Assembly: GCF_022458985.1 (NCBI RefSeq)
Contig: NC_061783.1
Span: 1,146,413 to 1,210,412, forward strand
DNA from: Mugil cephalus
Taxonomy: Eukaryota; Chordata; Actinopteri; Mugiliformes; Mugilidae
Reading direction: 5' to 3'
DNA length: 64,000 bases
Shown: positions 35,507 through 48,093 of the stretch, piece by piece
Numbering within the stretch: position 1 is the stretch's first letter
How the letters are laid out: each line of letters opens with the position of its first letter
Notes under the pieces: model-generated
The model's database searches: none
What the model was told of the DNA's origin: nothing
Seen by the model: the letters and a program-made list of their open reading frames with translations, nothing else
Position numbers and translations under genes: made by a program

Positions 35507-35802
35507 CATAAAAATGTGAGAGCATTGCCAAATGCACTGTGTGCAACAAAATGCACTAAACAATGTAATTTCTAGTACAGACAGGTAATGTCACTATTCC
35601 TGGTGAGTGCTACAGGTGGAGTCTGTGCTGAGGTGGATGACGGCGCTGTGGATGTCTATACGAGACCGACACCTGGTCCAGAGTTCAGACTTGTTGGTTA
35701 TCGCTGTTATCAGCTCAGGTGGAACCTACACAAGTTATCTAGCTGCTGTGCTGTCATCCAGGACACAGGAAGCAAACTACAGGAACCTGCTTCAGCTCCT
35801 CT

Positions 35803-38800
35803 CTAGGATTCTTCCCCCTCTGACTCTGACTCTGTGGGCAGGAAGAAACAAACAAAAGCATGATTGACAGCTCCCTCTGCTGGTTATACTGAGAGTTGGG
35901 TACAAAAAAACATACAGTTGTGGAAATCTGGTCTTACTAGAATATTAATACAAGGATGGTAATATATATAGATTTTTCCTAAATAAATCAGTTTACAATT
36001 GGTTGCAATAACAGCAAATACCCGTGGCTATGTTTGGAGGGAATACATTATGATAATAAGATATATGGTTATTGCCTTCTTCAGCATTCTGGAGCCACTC
36101 AACAAACTTCTTCATCTGTTCCAGGAAGACACTCTTCCCTTTGGCAGCATGAGCATCTTTGTACCACTTTAAGATGGCCTCTTCACTCAGGACATCAGCT
36201 GCGTGAAGAGAGAAAAACATTTTGTACTGGCAGCTTGAAAAGCCTACTCATTGATACCAAAGATGTACAATACGATACGAAGTATTCAGAATTTTTGCAT
36301 AAAAATACTCAAAACTTCCCACATTTCCTAAGAATAGGCATCATATAAATTAAACAGAAATATTATGTTGGAAAATGAACCAATATTACTTATTTGCAAT
36401 GTGCAAAACTAAGTGCAGCACTAGGATTACAAGTTGATGTCAAATTAGGGTCCATCTCTTCAGATGTGTTTCCAATCAATGTAACGAGACTCAGGTGTCA
36501 TACAGAGCCCTGATTTGTTTAACACAAATCTGTCACATTTGTCACAGTCTGATCTTCAAAACACTTGATGACTGCATTACGAGTGTGTGAGATGATGACC
36601 TTTGTAGAAGAGCACAACTATCTTAGAGAAAGACTTCATGAAGTGGATGTTGTCGTAGCAGTACTCCTGGATCTTGAGCAGCAGCACCAGTTCAGACTGA
36701 CCCTGAGTGCTGAACACAGCCAGCAGAGGAGCATAGTGCTGGGAGACAGAACACACACACAGTGAAAACAGTAACACCTACATCGATGCTAAAAGCAGTC
36801 TTTTATGGGAAGTACTGTCACTGAATGAAACAAAATGCACCAATATGACGTGTATAGTTATAGCACTATTTACCAAAAGGGCTCAGATGGCTATGTGTGA
36901 TCACAGTGAGCCATGAAGAGCCTTTTACTCATACTATGTTATTCAGTACTAAATACTAAGGAGTTTAAAATCATGTTTATTTCAAGGCAATTTTAATTCC
37001 ATTAAATGACATAAATAGGTCTGAAGAAGGACATTTTATTATTTTATAGTTTCAAAAATACAATCATGGAAAAGAACATGTAGAGATACAAAAATTATTT
37101 ATATGTAAATGTAGAAATAAATAATAATAATAAATGTGATATTTTTTCCATGAAATTCTGTATCTTTATGTTGTTAAATATGTGTTTTTTTTCCCATTTC
37201 TTAATGAATGTATTTATTTACGCTTGTGCATGGAGGCAGTAACCCTCACAGCAGTGCCAAGTCAATGCTAACATTAACCCATACAATACTTGTACACAGC
37301 CCACAGTCAGAACAGATGTCTGTTTTAAATAAAACAGCTGCTACACATGTAAAAATTGTGCTGTTGTCATTGCGATTCCCATATAAACACAACATAAAGT
37401 GCACTGCTTTGGTTCAGCTTTATTTCTAAGCTGATTGTGCGCTGGTTGACCTGCACAGTAGGACTGTGACTGAACTCATCTTGTGTGATACAGACAGACA
37501 ACTAAAGTTGTTGCAGCTGTGGCTGTATTTAAAACATTTAAAAAGTTGTTCTATAAAGTGCTTTACATTTTTATATTCCTCAAACTAAGGCACTGAAAAT
37601 GGGTTTAAGTACAACAGTATCATAATATCAAAAGAAAACTAAATTTGAAATAACACCTAGACTGAAAAGGGACCAATTATTTAAGTCTGCCAACCAGAAA
37701 AAAAAGTGACCAGCAGGTGGCATCATTTCAAAAGATTACCAATTCCTATATTCATAGTTGTTTTGAACTATCACCAAGAAAAACCTCTGTCAAAACAGTT
37801 GCTTTCTGAATGCAGTAAGGAGACTTAACAGCTGAAAGCGTGGGATCCACTGTGTGTGACCTACTTTGAGATGTTTAAGTGCCTGCTCTGTGACCAGTTC
37901 CTCCTTCTTGTTCCACTCCACAGCATTCATCAGGCACGTCCACAGCAAGCCAATCACAGCCTGCTCCTGCAGCTGGTTCCTTTTCATCTCCTCCTTCACA
38001 TACACCACCATCTGAACACACATACACGAACAGACACTAAAGCATGGCGGCAAATCTGATCAACATAAAGTACTGACCCTCAGCTGTGCGTACCTCTCTG
38101 ATGGGACACTGCTGGGACAAGCGTTCCTGCAGCTCTTTCTGCAGCTCTTTGCGGGTCCCCAGGCTCTGCTGCACACGCAGGAAGTCAGACAGCTCCTTGA
38201 GCCCAGCTTCATTGAAGTACTTAGAGAAATGTTCCACATTTTGTTTGTTGGCAGGAAACAGCTCCTGAAGAAAAAAAGGATTTTACAGGAACAACGATAA
38301 AATGTGTTAGAGTAGAACTATGAAGACACTAAAACATAGAACACAACATTTGACTTCACGTGGTAAACAAAAAAATATAAAACTCTGTTAAATTTAAAGA
38401 GGCACTTTTAGCACACTGATGCTTCTCAGTTGATGTTTAGATGTATATGCTTTTAAATGATATGTAGCTATGAGGTTTGATGTTGTAACCTAAGGTATTA
38501 TTGACTTCTAATAAAGTTTGCCTCTGCAAAAGAACAAGGTCTTTGTCTTCTAAACCCTCCCAACATATAAAAGTTATTTCAAGTGCAGATGAAGCAAAGC
38601 ATCTGAGTTCTTGACATGGAAGTTGACTGGTCTTCTTTTGTGAACATAACAATGTACTTCTTAATCATTTCACTCAGTTGAGTGGTTCTTGCAGTAATAT
38701 GGATTACTACCTCTACTTCTTTAAAGTGGACTATAACTTTGTTCATGTACTCTTTATGTACATTGTTTCTTTTCTTTTTTGCCCATTTTACTATAGATAC

Positions 38801-41201
38801 TTTACATATTTATATTTACACATTTAAGCATATATTTACATACTTACATACTTACACAGATCCTGTAGTCTTTTGGATTCCCTTACCACATACACATACT
38901 GTGTATTTTCATATTTATTGTATATATTTTGCACGTGGTATTGTGTTCAGTATTTTTTTGCACATGTACATGATCCATGTATGATTACATTACATATGCA
39001 CATAGATTATTTAAATCGTTATGGTTAATTTCTAAGCACATAAGCAGATCACTTATGGACTTATAGTTTGCTTTTCAAGTACAACAGATATACAGAAAAT
39101 GAACATTGAATGTGAGGAGTACCCTCCTGCATCTAAATTCACATCTTTCTTCCTATTTAGAAATATCAATGGGGGTTGACAGGTGAACACTATCACCATG
39201 GAAACCTTGCAGATACTAACACTGAATGTAGGCGTGCACTGCAGAGGGCACTCCATGGTTATATTCTCTGAGGTTATTCTTAGAGTAGTGTGACATACTA
39301 CATTCTTGTAAAGCTCTTGTTGTGTACCTTATTGGACTTGGTTTACTCTTACCAAAAGTCTTTTATCCAGGTTTGCCTTCCTCAGAGAGGAGGTAACTGA
39401 ATTAGCATCTTTCTCTGCGATCCATGCCTTGAACATCTTCACTGCAAACAATGCAGAAATCCCTGGAAAAAGAAGACATGTGTCATTAGCTATCTCATTT
39501 GATATCTCCTTTGTGCACAGAAAAAAATGCACATCATATAGATGTGATGATATATTTGTTGATTTGATAGGAATTAGCATTTCCTGCAAGTATTCCACAA
39601 TGAAGGACCCATGCAAGAAGTGTTGAGATTTTGATAAAAACTGCAAAACGCAAATTAAACCAGTGCTCTTCTAAAAAGGACCACGTGAGACTGGCAACTA
39701 AGGAATGACACTATAACACTATAATGTGAAATGTACATAATACTGAATATATCAAGACAACACATAAACTTTGTCTTGATAATACATTGACTGGGTACCT
39801 AATGCAATTGGTGTAGATTAAGGCACCAGTCACAATCTGTAAATTTATGGAGCAGTTCCTTATTTCTCAGTATATCATCCCCATGCCAGCCACCCACAGG
39901 CTTATCCACTAAGTGACTCTGGATGATTGTAGATGTTAAACGTCTTCCCACCTCCACTGCTCAGACCAGCTGTCAGGAAGTAAATTCTTCAAGCCGAAAC
40001 TGTACCCTCTCACCTTCTTTAACCACACTGTCATTGAAGAGGCTGGTGATGATGGAAGGTGGCAGTGTGCTGCTGGACAGCAGGATGCCCGTCAGCATGG
40101 CCATCTTGGTCTGCTCTGATTCACTGAAAGCTTTCAAGAAGAGCAGCAGCTACACAAAACAAGACGGCGTACTGTGATGACTGTGGCACAGCAATGGAAA
40201 TAACAACCTTCCACAAAAGCATTCATTTAAGCCTTTAGTTCCTTCTCATGCCGCAGCTTTATACAACACTAGGGAATAGGAAGTGGTGCTAATGTCGCTG
40301 CTTTTGTTTCCTAAATGAATGTGTTTGTTAGAACAAGTGTATGGTACCTTTCATAAAGTGATAGATGTGGGCTGCTACATTTTTCGTTCCTTATTTCAGG
40401 AGGTTCACAATCACACAGCACTTTGTGTCTCACTAATGTAGTTGTAATGTCCATGAAGTACTACTATACCTAGTACCTACTATAAATAAAAACTAAACAT
40501 TTGCACATCATATCTGTAGAAATGGTCACCTTTTTGATTTCCTCCTCAAAGGCCTTCTCTAAATATTTGTATCTTCTGATAAGCTTGTTGAAAACCTGCA
40601 ATCATAAAGCAGACAGGGACATGATTCATCAACCAACAAACATGATGTTAATAGAACTCTGTGCGCTGTCTTGACTCAGCCAGTACGAAGGAGACATTTT
40701 CTTGTACTTCATACTGTAAATTCTAAACATCGCACATTCCGTGGTTCATATTTTGCACATGCCTTTCTAAGCTGTACAGTTCATTTATGCATCCTTATGC
40801 ATCCTTATACGTCCTTCATGTTCAGTATTTAGGACCCCAGCACTAGGTGGTGTGAAAGTCCTTCACCTGAAGCATCCGAAGAAAGCTAAGGTCTGAAATA
40901 ATTTTCCGTTTACTGCTGTTATGCACAAAATACATAAATAAATAACCAAAATAAATTAGTTGCATATGTCACGTTTTCAAATGACCTCTGATTCAGATTC
41001 TACCTGAGCATATAGGCGTAGAGCAGCATGGCTTTCCTCAGTGGTGAACACACAGTATTCTGTCACCTTGGTCTTGTCGCCCTCATCAATACGTGTCCCA
41101 CCAGGAGCTAAGAAATGGAACAAGAGATTTTAAGTTAGAGGTTTTAAACCTGTTACTGGGAGCATGATATGTCCCAAGCTCAACAGCAAACATGATGGTC
41201 A

Positions 41202-41271
<70 letters not shown>

Positions 41272-41276
41272 TGACC

Positions 41277-41324
<48 letters not shown>

Positions 41325-43832
41325 TTTTTTGTAAATATGTTTTTGTTTTAGGTCACTTAAAGGAATCATATTTCTTACTTCAGGGTATAGTTTTTGACTA
41401 AAGCTGTTTACTTCCCTTTATTTATTTGCTTTATTTGCCAACCAACTGACAGTGTGTTCTTGTACAGTGCGGATATTTCCACACATTTGGTTAAGGTTCT
41501 TATAAATGGGCATCTCAAGGCCTGGAGCTGCTTCATTCAGGACATCTCATAATCTAGACATGTTGAAAATAAACTGTCAGCATTGTCAGCCATCTTTTCC
41601 ATCACAATCACCCCAGGACAGCAATGTTTCTTTCTCATTTACACAGTTTTACACAATGGTGTATGATGGAAGCATAAAGTACTACTTGTTGGAATATGTC
41701 TTGGAATGAATACAAATAAATACAAATTTGATGAACTTCGCAGTAACTCCAGGATTGTTAGCATTCCCGGAATTCACACTCCTCTACTTTGTGCTCCATG
41801 TTGCACCTTGGATCTGGTTAAGGACTCCGGGCTACAAGTCTGTGAGGGTAACTGATCATTTTAACTTCAAAACTGTGGTCAAACCTAAACTCAAAACCAT
41901 ATATCAGCATAGTCTCTGCAAATTCAAACCGGCAGTTTTGACTACTTTGAACTGATTACAAAATAACTGCCTCATCAATGATGAATCAATGATGCCCAGC
42001 CCAGTCTGCTACTTCTTTCCTTTCACATGCTTGCAGTCACACAGTATATAAAGTTAAATGGTTAGATGACTTGACAGCAGGTACGTACTCCTATTATTAG
42101 CTCTGTGAAGTCCAGTGTAGGTTGAGCATTAATGTTTTTAATTGTAATTGGTTTAACCAAGAGTGCGCTGACCTGATCAGACCAGCCACAGAGAACACAC
42201 TAGTTTGACAGATTAAGGAGCAGGAGGTGAGTGAGTGTGTCTGTATACATAACACATGGAAACAGGAAAGCAGACATGATACAGACAGATTGAGATTAGT
42301 TTAATGTTAAGAGGTAACAATATTGCACTTCAGACTGCTCCTGCCCACCATCCCACCATCTCTCCAGCAACTGTTTTCAGCCATGTTTTTCAGATGTCCT
42401 ATGTGCATGTGATGGATCAGGTACAGTTCAGTCTTCAGGAATTACTTGGGTAGCTTTGGTTCTAAGAACTATAGAAGATCTACTGGACATCAATCACTTC
42501 TGACTCTCAGGAAAGTGGAACCTAACTTTATCCCAGAGCTGATTATTGTTTTTTAATAAATGGAATTGTTAACAAGTTCGACTTTTTTACATTGCAGGCA
42601 ATACTATCAAACTAGACGGCTGTAATGTCTGGTGCTTAGTGCTGAGATCTGTTTGATTAGTGGGAATTACTGTGTTAATCTGACAAAGCAGTGATCTCTT
42701 TGTCCTTGTCTGGAGCCCTGGAATGACCTAGTACAACACACTGCCTGTGTGATGGTCCATACAAAGTAATAATTGCATTGTTTGATTGCAACTACTCAGA
42801 ATTTTATTCTGATGTTACCACAAAATTGGATCTCTTTAAACTAAAATGTCATAAATCATAAAGGCAAGTTCCACCCTTCTAACTCAGCTGAAAGACTGGA
42901 TAGAAATCATCATCTGTGATGACTCCTACAATAGATTCCAATTAAAAGGTGAAGGTAAGAACCAAACATCTGATCTCTTCAACAAGTTTAGTGTGCCAGT
43001 GACACTCACCAAGCATGCTTCCTGCGATGAGGATGTCAAACAGCGTGTCTGCATAGCGCCTGTAGTCAAGTCTGGACCCTGTGACATCAAGGAACTTGGC
43101 TACAGCATCCAGGTCACTGCCTGCTTCATTGAGGCCCACGACAATTGTGTCTCGAAAAACTGTTGGCTCAAACTTCTCCTTTTCATCTAAGACAGTAGAT
43201 CACATAGTCAGCACAAAGACTGAGATTAGGGCAGAAAATCAGAAACAACAACTATTGGAATGTCGCAAGACGATTGATTGAAAACCAAAGACTGTCTGGA
43301 AGGTAGAATAACAAAGTCACTTTTAGTCTTAAGAAAATGTCTTAGATCATAGTTTCCCCGGAAGGCATACGTTCTAATACACGGACGGTATTCACTGATT
43401 CAATCCTTTTTGTCAAATTCAGACAATATTTAATTTATACTGTTTATTATCAGTTTAAAATTAATCTTTTTCCAGTTTCATTGAAGGCTACCCACACATG
43501 CCATTTAAAGTGTAGAACAGCCCTTCCCCAGCTATCCAATGTGACTGTGACATTTCATGAGGAATGTGTGTGTATGTGTGTGTGTGTGAGTGAGCGAGTG
43601 CATGTTTGTTTGAAAGGAGGTGCTCTTGTTCATTGTGCCTTGCATGTGAACAGATGTTGGTAAATTAAATATTTATAGTATGTTCATGTGTTCCCTGGTT
43701 AAGTAGCACCCTACAGCCTTAAGTCTCATGTGATGCCTTGATACCTAAAAGCTCTCTTTGCCACTTACCCCTTTTCCTGGTCTTAAACCGCTGACCTGTG
43801 AGAACTGGCTTCTGCTGCTTACCGGTATTCAT
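35803..43832 (-). CDS. bzw2: BZW2 / eIF5-mimic protein 1 (W2-domain translation regulator)
   Basis: BZW2 (5MP1) copies the C-terminal half of eIF5, binds eIF2 and eIF3, and tightens start-codon selection. Exons on the minus strand: 43832-43769, 43186-43010, 41107-41004, 40595-40530, 40149-40014, 39462-39353, 38264-38094, 38011-37865, 36738-36600, 36198-36076 and 35831-35803, giving 421 residues (the human protein is 419). The N-terminus [20 protein letters not shown] and [16 protein letters not shown] are diagnostic; the C-terminal W2 domain spans about residues 250-415 and includes [17 protein letters not shown] and [12 protein letters not shown]. The acidic end is [13 protein letters not shown]. 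The last intron has a GC donor (AAG|GCAATA); using it is the only way to restore the conserved tail. A possible UTR exon ends at 44367, near a CTATATATAG box. BZW1 is the alternative; the tail and synteny favour BZW2. Confidence 0.96.
41195..41278. repeat. 84-bp perfect palindrome with (AT)32 core
   Basis: ATGGTCACTG, then 64 bases of alternating AT, then CAGTGACCAT: the whole unit is its own reverse complement. It is followed by more AT repeats and a GT run (about 41292-41315). It lies in BZW2 intron 2, near the third coding exon. Confidence 0.95.
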
Positions 43833-44366
43833 ACAAGTCCTAAAACAGCAATGCAAACACACTCAGTGAGATGTCCAGTTGTCATGGGTTCAAATTCTGG
43901 ACCATTAGATTTCAAGTAAAGCGAAATTTCTTTAGGAACAGATAAGAAGAATCGAAATAGATATTTCTAAACAAATCAGAATTTTGGAACTAGCTCTCAA
44001 AACCAACTCTAGGAGGCAGGCTCCACATGTTTGACAGCATATTCAAAATGTGATTTAAGTGTAACGTAACCACAATCAGTCCATAAAACAAAGTACCTCC
44101 ATCCCATCATTTCTATTTACTGTGTGTGTGTGTGTGTTCAACATGAATAAGTGCTAAATTCTGTTACTTCTGTTTAGAATGTCTGGTTTAAATATGTAGT
44201 TTAGGTTTATTGCCCAATAGTCTAAAGTAATATGCTACATTACAACAGACATATACCAACAAAAAGAGCAAAATCCCTTGAAATAAAATCAACCACATTT
44301 AACCCAACTAAAGAATAAAGTATAAAATAAAGTATAATGAATAGCAGCATAAAACCAAATGCTTAC

Positions 44367-44450
44367 CAGCAGTGAGATCTTTGCTGCTTACAAGTGAGTT
44401 GGCTGCAGTGACTGACTGTTTGCCAACCTTTTGCTCTGCTCTATATATAG
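44367..44450 (-). promoter_or_regulatory. Probable BZW2 core promoter and non-coding first exon
   Basis: A palindromic TATA-like CTATATATAG (44441-44450) lies about 75 bases upstream, on the minus strand, of a donor at 44366 (CTG|GTAAGC). The implied UTR exon is 44367 to about 44412, joined to the acceptor before 43839. Confidence 0.45.
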
Positions 44451-44555
44451 TGGGCTCATCCCTGCAGTGTAAACCTGCTTCATACTCAGTACACGTGTCG
44501 TATTACTCACAGAGTGTGTCTACCTCGTCCCTACCTTCCATGTCAATCAAGCATG

Positions 44556-44558
<3 letters not shown>

Positions 44559-44635
<77 letters not shown>
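44559..44635. repeat. (AC)n microsatellite
   Basis: About 38 AC units without interruption, 0.1-0.2 kb upstream of the presumed BZW2 promoter. The poly-(Thr-His) frame over it is an artefact. Confidence 0.97.
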
Positions 44636-44638
<3 letters not shown>

Positions 44639-44699
44639 TCACAAGTTATTTATATCATTTTCATAAACACGTGAAAAAAGTGTGCTACAATGTCATGTT

Positions 44700-47600
44700 C
44701 ACTATGCTCAGACAGGGTTTAATGCTACCAGCTGGGTCACGGATTACTGCACTTTTTAATCCACCACATCAATGCCTGCTGTCTGTCACTTACTCACTCA
44801 CTGCCTCACCTCACACAAAGAATGTGCTGTATTAAGAGGAACAGACTGGACTAACTTACAGTTTCCTGAGTGCTAAAGCCATCAAAACCTGAATACCTTG
44901 CATGAACTGAAAAAAAGAGAGAAAAAAAAGTGCAATTCAGGTCAAATTATATAAAGACGTGGTCAGTGGGTATGGTTCAGCTGGAGCAGCTGAGGCTGAA
45001 GGTCCATAGTTACTTTCCATAGTGCCATTTATCCTGGCATCCTGGATACTGGACACCAGCCCTGTCTGGACAGTGTAATGTCTTTTAAATAGAGTATGCT
45101 GCATAGCTCCTGGTTTCTTTGTTCCAAGATTCCATGGTTACGGAATTGACAAACCCTATCGACTTTTTCAAAATAAAAGAGATATTTTAACTTGCAACAG
45201 GATGAAAAGTTACCTAATGATGCAGCTGGACTCTCACAAGATCACATGATCAAATGACAAACATCTTGTCAAGTTTCAGCTTATAGTTAGGGCTGGACTG
45301 AACCATCCCTTAGTCATGCTGCAATGGGACCAGGCTGCTGAGGCACGATACTCTAAACGCATATCCTCTACTCTCTTCTGTCTCGCACCAAGCTCCTCCA
45401 ACAATTTGTATTGTTATTGACGCTATATAAATAAAATTGAATCAAATCAAGTCTTCTGTCAACAATCGCTCAGACCAGTCACATTACAGGCCCAGAATGG
45501 AGCTAGTAGCCAGATTTTTTTTTAACTGAAAAACTATGAAATAAAGGTGAGATGGGTGGTAAGCGGTGTGTTTTTCCTTCCCTCAATTCTGCTAGTCTGA
45601 AGACTAGAAGATCTCACAGACAACACTAAACCGTCTCTTAATTGAGGCATTGCCCCCTTGTGACATAAATTTGAAGAGCAACACAAAACAAGACTTAACA
45701 CACCCACACATAAACAAAGAAATGCATAATATGATGAATCTAACCACATATTGCAGCCACACATTTGTGTCACAAGTAACTACTATAGGAAACCGCAACT
45801 TATGGTTTTATTAGGTTTCAGGACCCATTGTTATTGTGCTAGTGACACTGCCAGCAATTTATTCAAAATTCAAGGCTGTCAGAAAACCATACCCCTGAGA
45901 TCTGCATGAACGTTCTGAATACTCAGAAAGGGGTGACACTACGCAGTTTAATCATATAATATATAAATACACCATATAATATCCAGTCCTACGTACAAAA
46001 TATGTGTTTCTTATTATAAAATTGGGTGGAATTTTTCAGATTTAGATTTAAATTGATTTAATTTAATGGAAGGAAATAATGGACAAAATTCAGCCTACAC
46101 AGATTTTAACACGTGTATTTGCACCTGTTTAGCATGACCAACAGTTTGTGGCCTTACAGTTGTGATAGTTGTGTATGGCATGCCATACTTTCTCAGTTTG
46201 TAAAGCTGTCCATTCTTCTTGGCATAATGCCTCCAGCTTCCATAAACTCATAAGCTTGCATGACATGGCTAAATGATTCTACAGTCAGGAGACTGTAGTG
46301 GTCTTTTCCAGAACCTTCACTTTTTAATTTTGTAGGGTTGACTTGGCTTTGATATTTTGAAAATTTCTATTCCCCTCCTGCTGCAGCTGTGTGGCTGCTG
46401 CACATTGTCCTCCAATGATAACATGCTGCAATTATCTTTCTATCAGCTTTGTCTCAATTCCCTGTGCCTCTTTTGCTCCCGTGCTCCTAAAACATCCGAG
46501 TAGTCGTTAAGCAGTTTTCTAACATGTAGGATACATGTAGTTCACAGGGGGTGGCAGGATTTGAAGCATTTCTGTCATGAAAGCGTTCAAGTCTACCAGG
46601 GACATACTAACACACACTTTACCTATATGCTCTCTCCGATTCCAGAAAGTGTGTGTGTTATTGGAGGAGTAGGGGTCTGCCCCCTGCTTAAAATAACCTT
46701 TCCACTAGTAAGTTCTGGGAAGTGAATCAGGGAGTCAGCCATACAAAGCTGTGTGATCAGGCCACAGTGGAAGCTGACTCTAACAACATCACTGACCTCT
46801 ATGATTTTTATCTGTTAAGATAAAATCAGGATCCAGGATGAGATGGAAGGACACAAACCAGACACTTTACTGGCTGCATTCAGCTTTGAATGGATATTGT
46901 CATGACCTCTGCCTCCTTGTTGTCTGGATAGGTTCAGTACTTTTACATTGAAGATGTGAAGGGAAGTGGTCAGGGTGGATGAATGAGAACACAAAACATA
47001 GGATGTTGACACCACAAACCAGGGTTCACTGCCTCAAGTGGTTAGGTTAGGATTTAGGCAACAAAAGCAACACATGCTCCAGTTGCCACAAATGAGAAAA
47101 AAACACCTACAGTAAATGACATTTAAGTTTTGAGATGTAGAAGCTGCGTTGTATCTAGGAAGACTCTCAGTCATCCAGGACATGGTAATATAAAAGGTGT
47201 TTAAAAAGGCAATTAAACTTGTAGAGTTTTGAGAATACATTTCGGCGCTCATCCGAGTAGCTTCTTCAGGACAGTTCCTTCTGGATTAGAAGCTGCACTA
47301 TTCTACGTCTACAGTAAATAAATAATAAAAAGTAAAGTTGTGACATTAAATATAAAATCCCTAGTATAAATGTTGTATCACTTCACTGAAGTGTTTATGA
47401 CTCTGGGGTGGATGTGACCTACACATTGGGGGCTTGTTCAAGTTTATCAACTTGCAGCCATTGTTTACCTTTCATCAGGTTTCCTTACAAAGCAGCATTC
47501 ACCCCAACCGGTTGAGGGAGATAGCTCTTGTCCCAACAAATTCTTCCTGTTATCAGAGAATTTGTTCTCCAACACGTTCTTGCCAATCTAGGAATTGTTG

Positions 47601-47800
47601 GGGATTCCCTCTTTAATGCTAATATTCAGCTTACTACATTATGTCAAGTGACTGGCTCTCAACCAGAGCAGGATCAAGTTATATACCGCCACCCCCTGGC
47701 CAATATAGGACATTGCCTCATTGACTGTTGCTCTTATCACAATTTTCGGGACTCTTAAGCTTCTGTAAAAGTACACATTGCCACCCCCTGGCTGGGAGAA
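44700..47800. other. Spacer between BZW2 and the rho-class GST
   Basis: No gene recognised. A short piece of the dispersed fish repeat lies near 45390-45455 (GACGCTATATAAATAAAATT). A fragment near 47155-47290 contains CGGCGCTCATCCGAGTAGCT, a block found in many fish repeats. Two GCCACCCCCTGGC motifs lie at about 47687 and 47781. The rest is ordinary AT-rich DNA. Confidence 0.45.
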
Positions 47801-47831
47801 GAAACTACTACGGAATTCAATTAAATGTCCT

Positions 47832-47837
47832 TTTATT
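47832..47837 (-). terminator. Candidate GST poly(A) signal
   Basis: TTTATT (AATAAA on the minus strand), about 260 bases past the GST stop codon. Confidence 0.45.
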
Positions 47838-48093
47838 GTGGATTCATCATGTTTTTGAAGCACAGTAGAAAGAGTATCTAAGTGAAACGTGTATGTTTCT
47901 CAGCAAAAATTACTCATGTGAATCAAACATGTCAGTGATTACATCCATTTTTTTTTAATAATAGAATTAATACCTCTGATTAAATTCCTTCAAAGTGTTC
48001 ATTACTTCCACTCTGGAATTCTAGTGTATGCCTAGCTAAACAAACTGCAGGCATACAGCGTAATGAAGAAGGTAAAGTGTTTGGTGGAGTCTT

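Noticed and set aside
35803-43832. BZW1 instead of BZW2
   Set aside because: The acidic tail ESESEGEE and linkage to TSPAN13/AGR2 are those of BZW2.
44372-44674. Frame with alternating Thr-His residues
   Set aside because: Produced by the AC dinucleotide microsatellite; no real coding signal.
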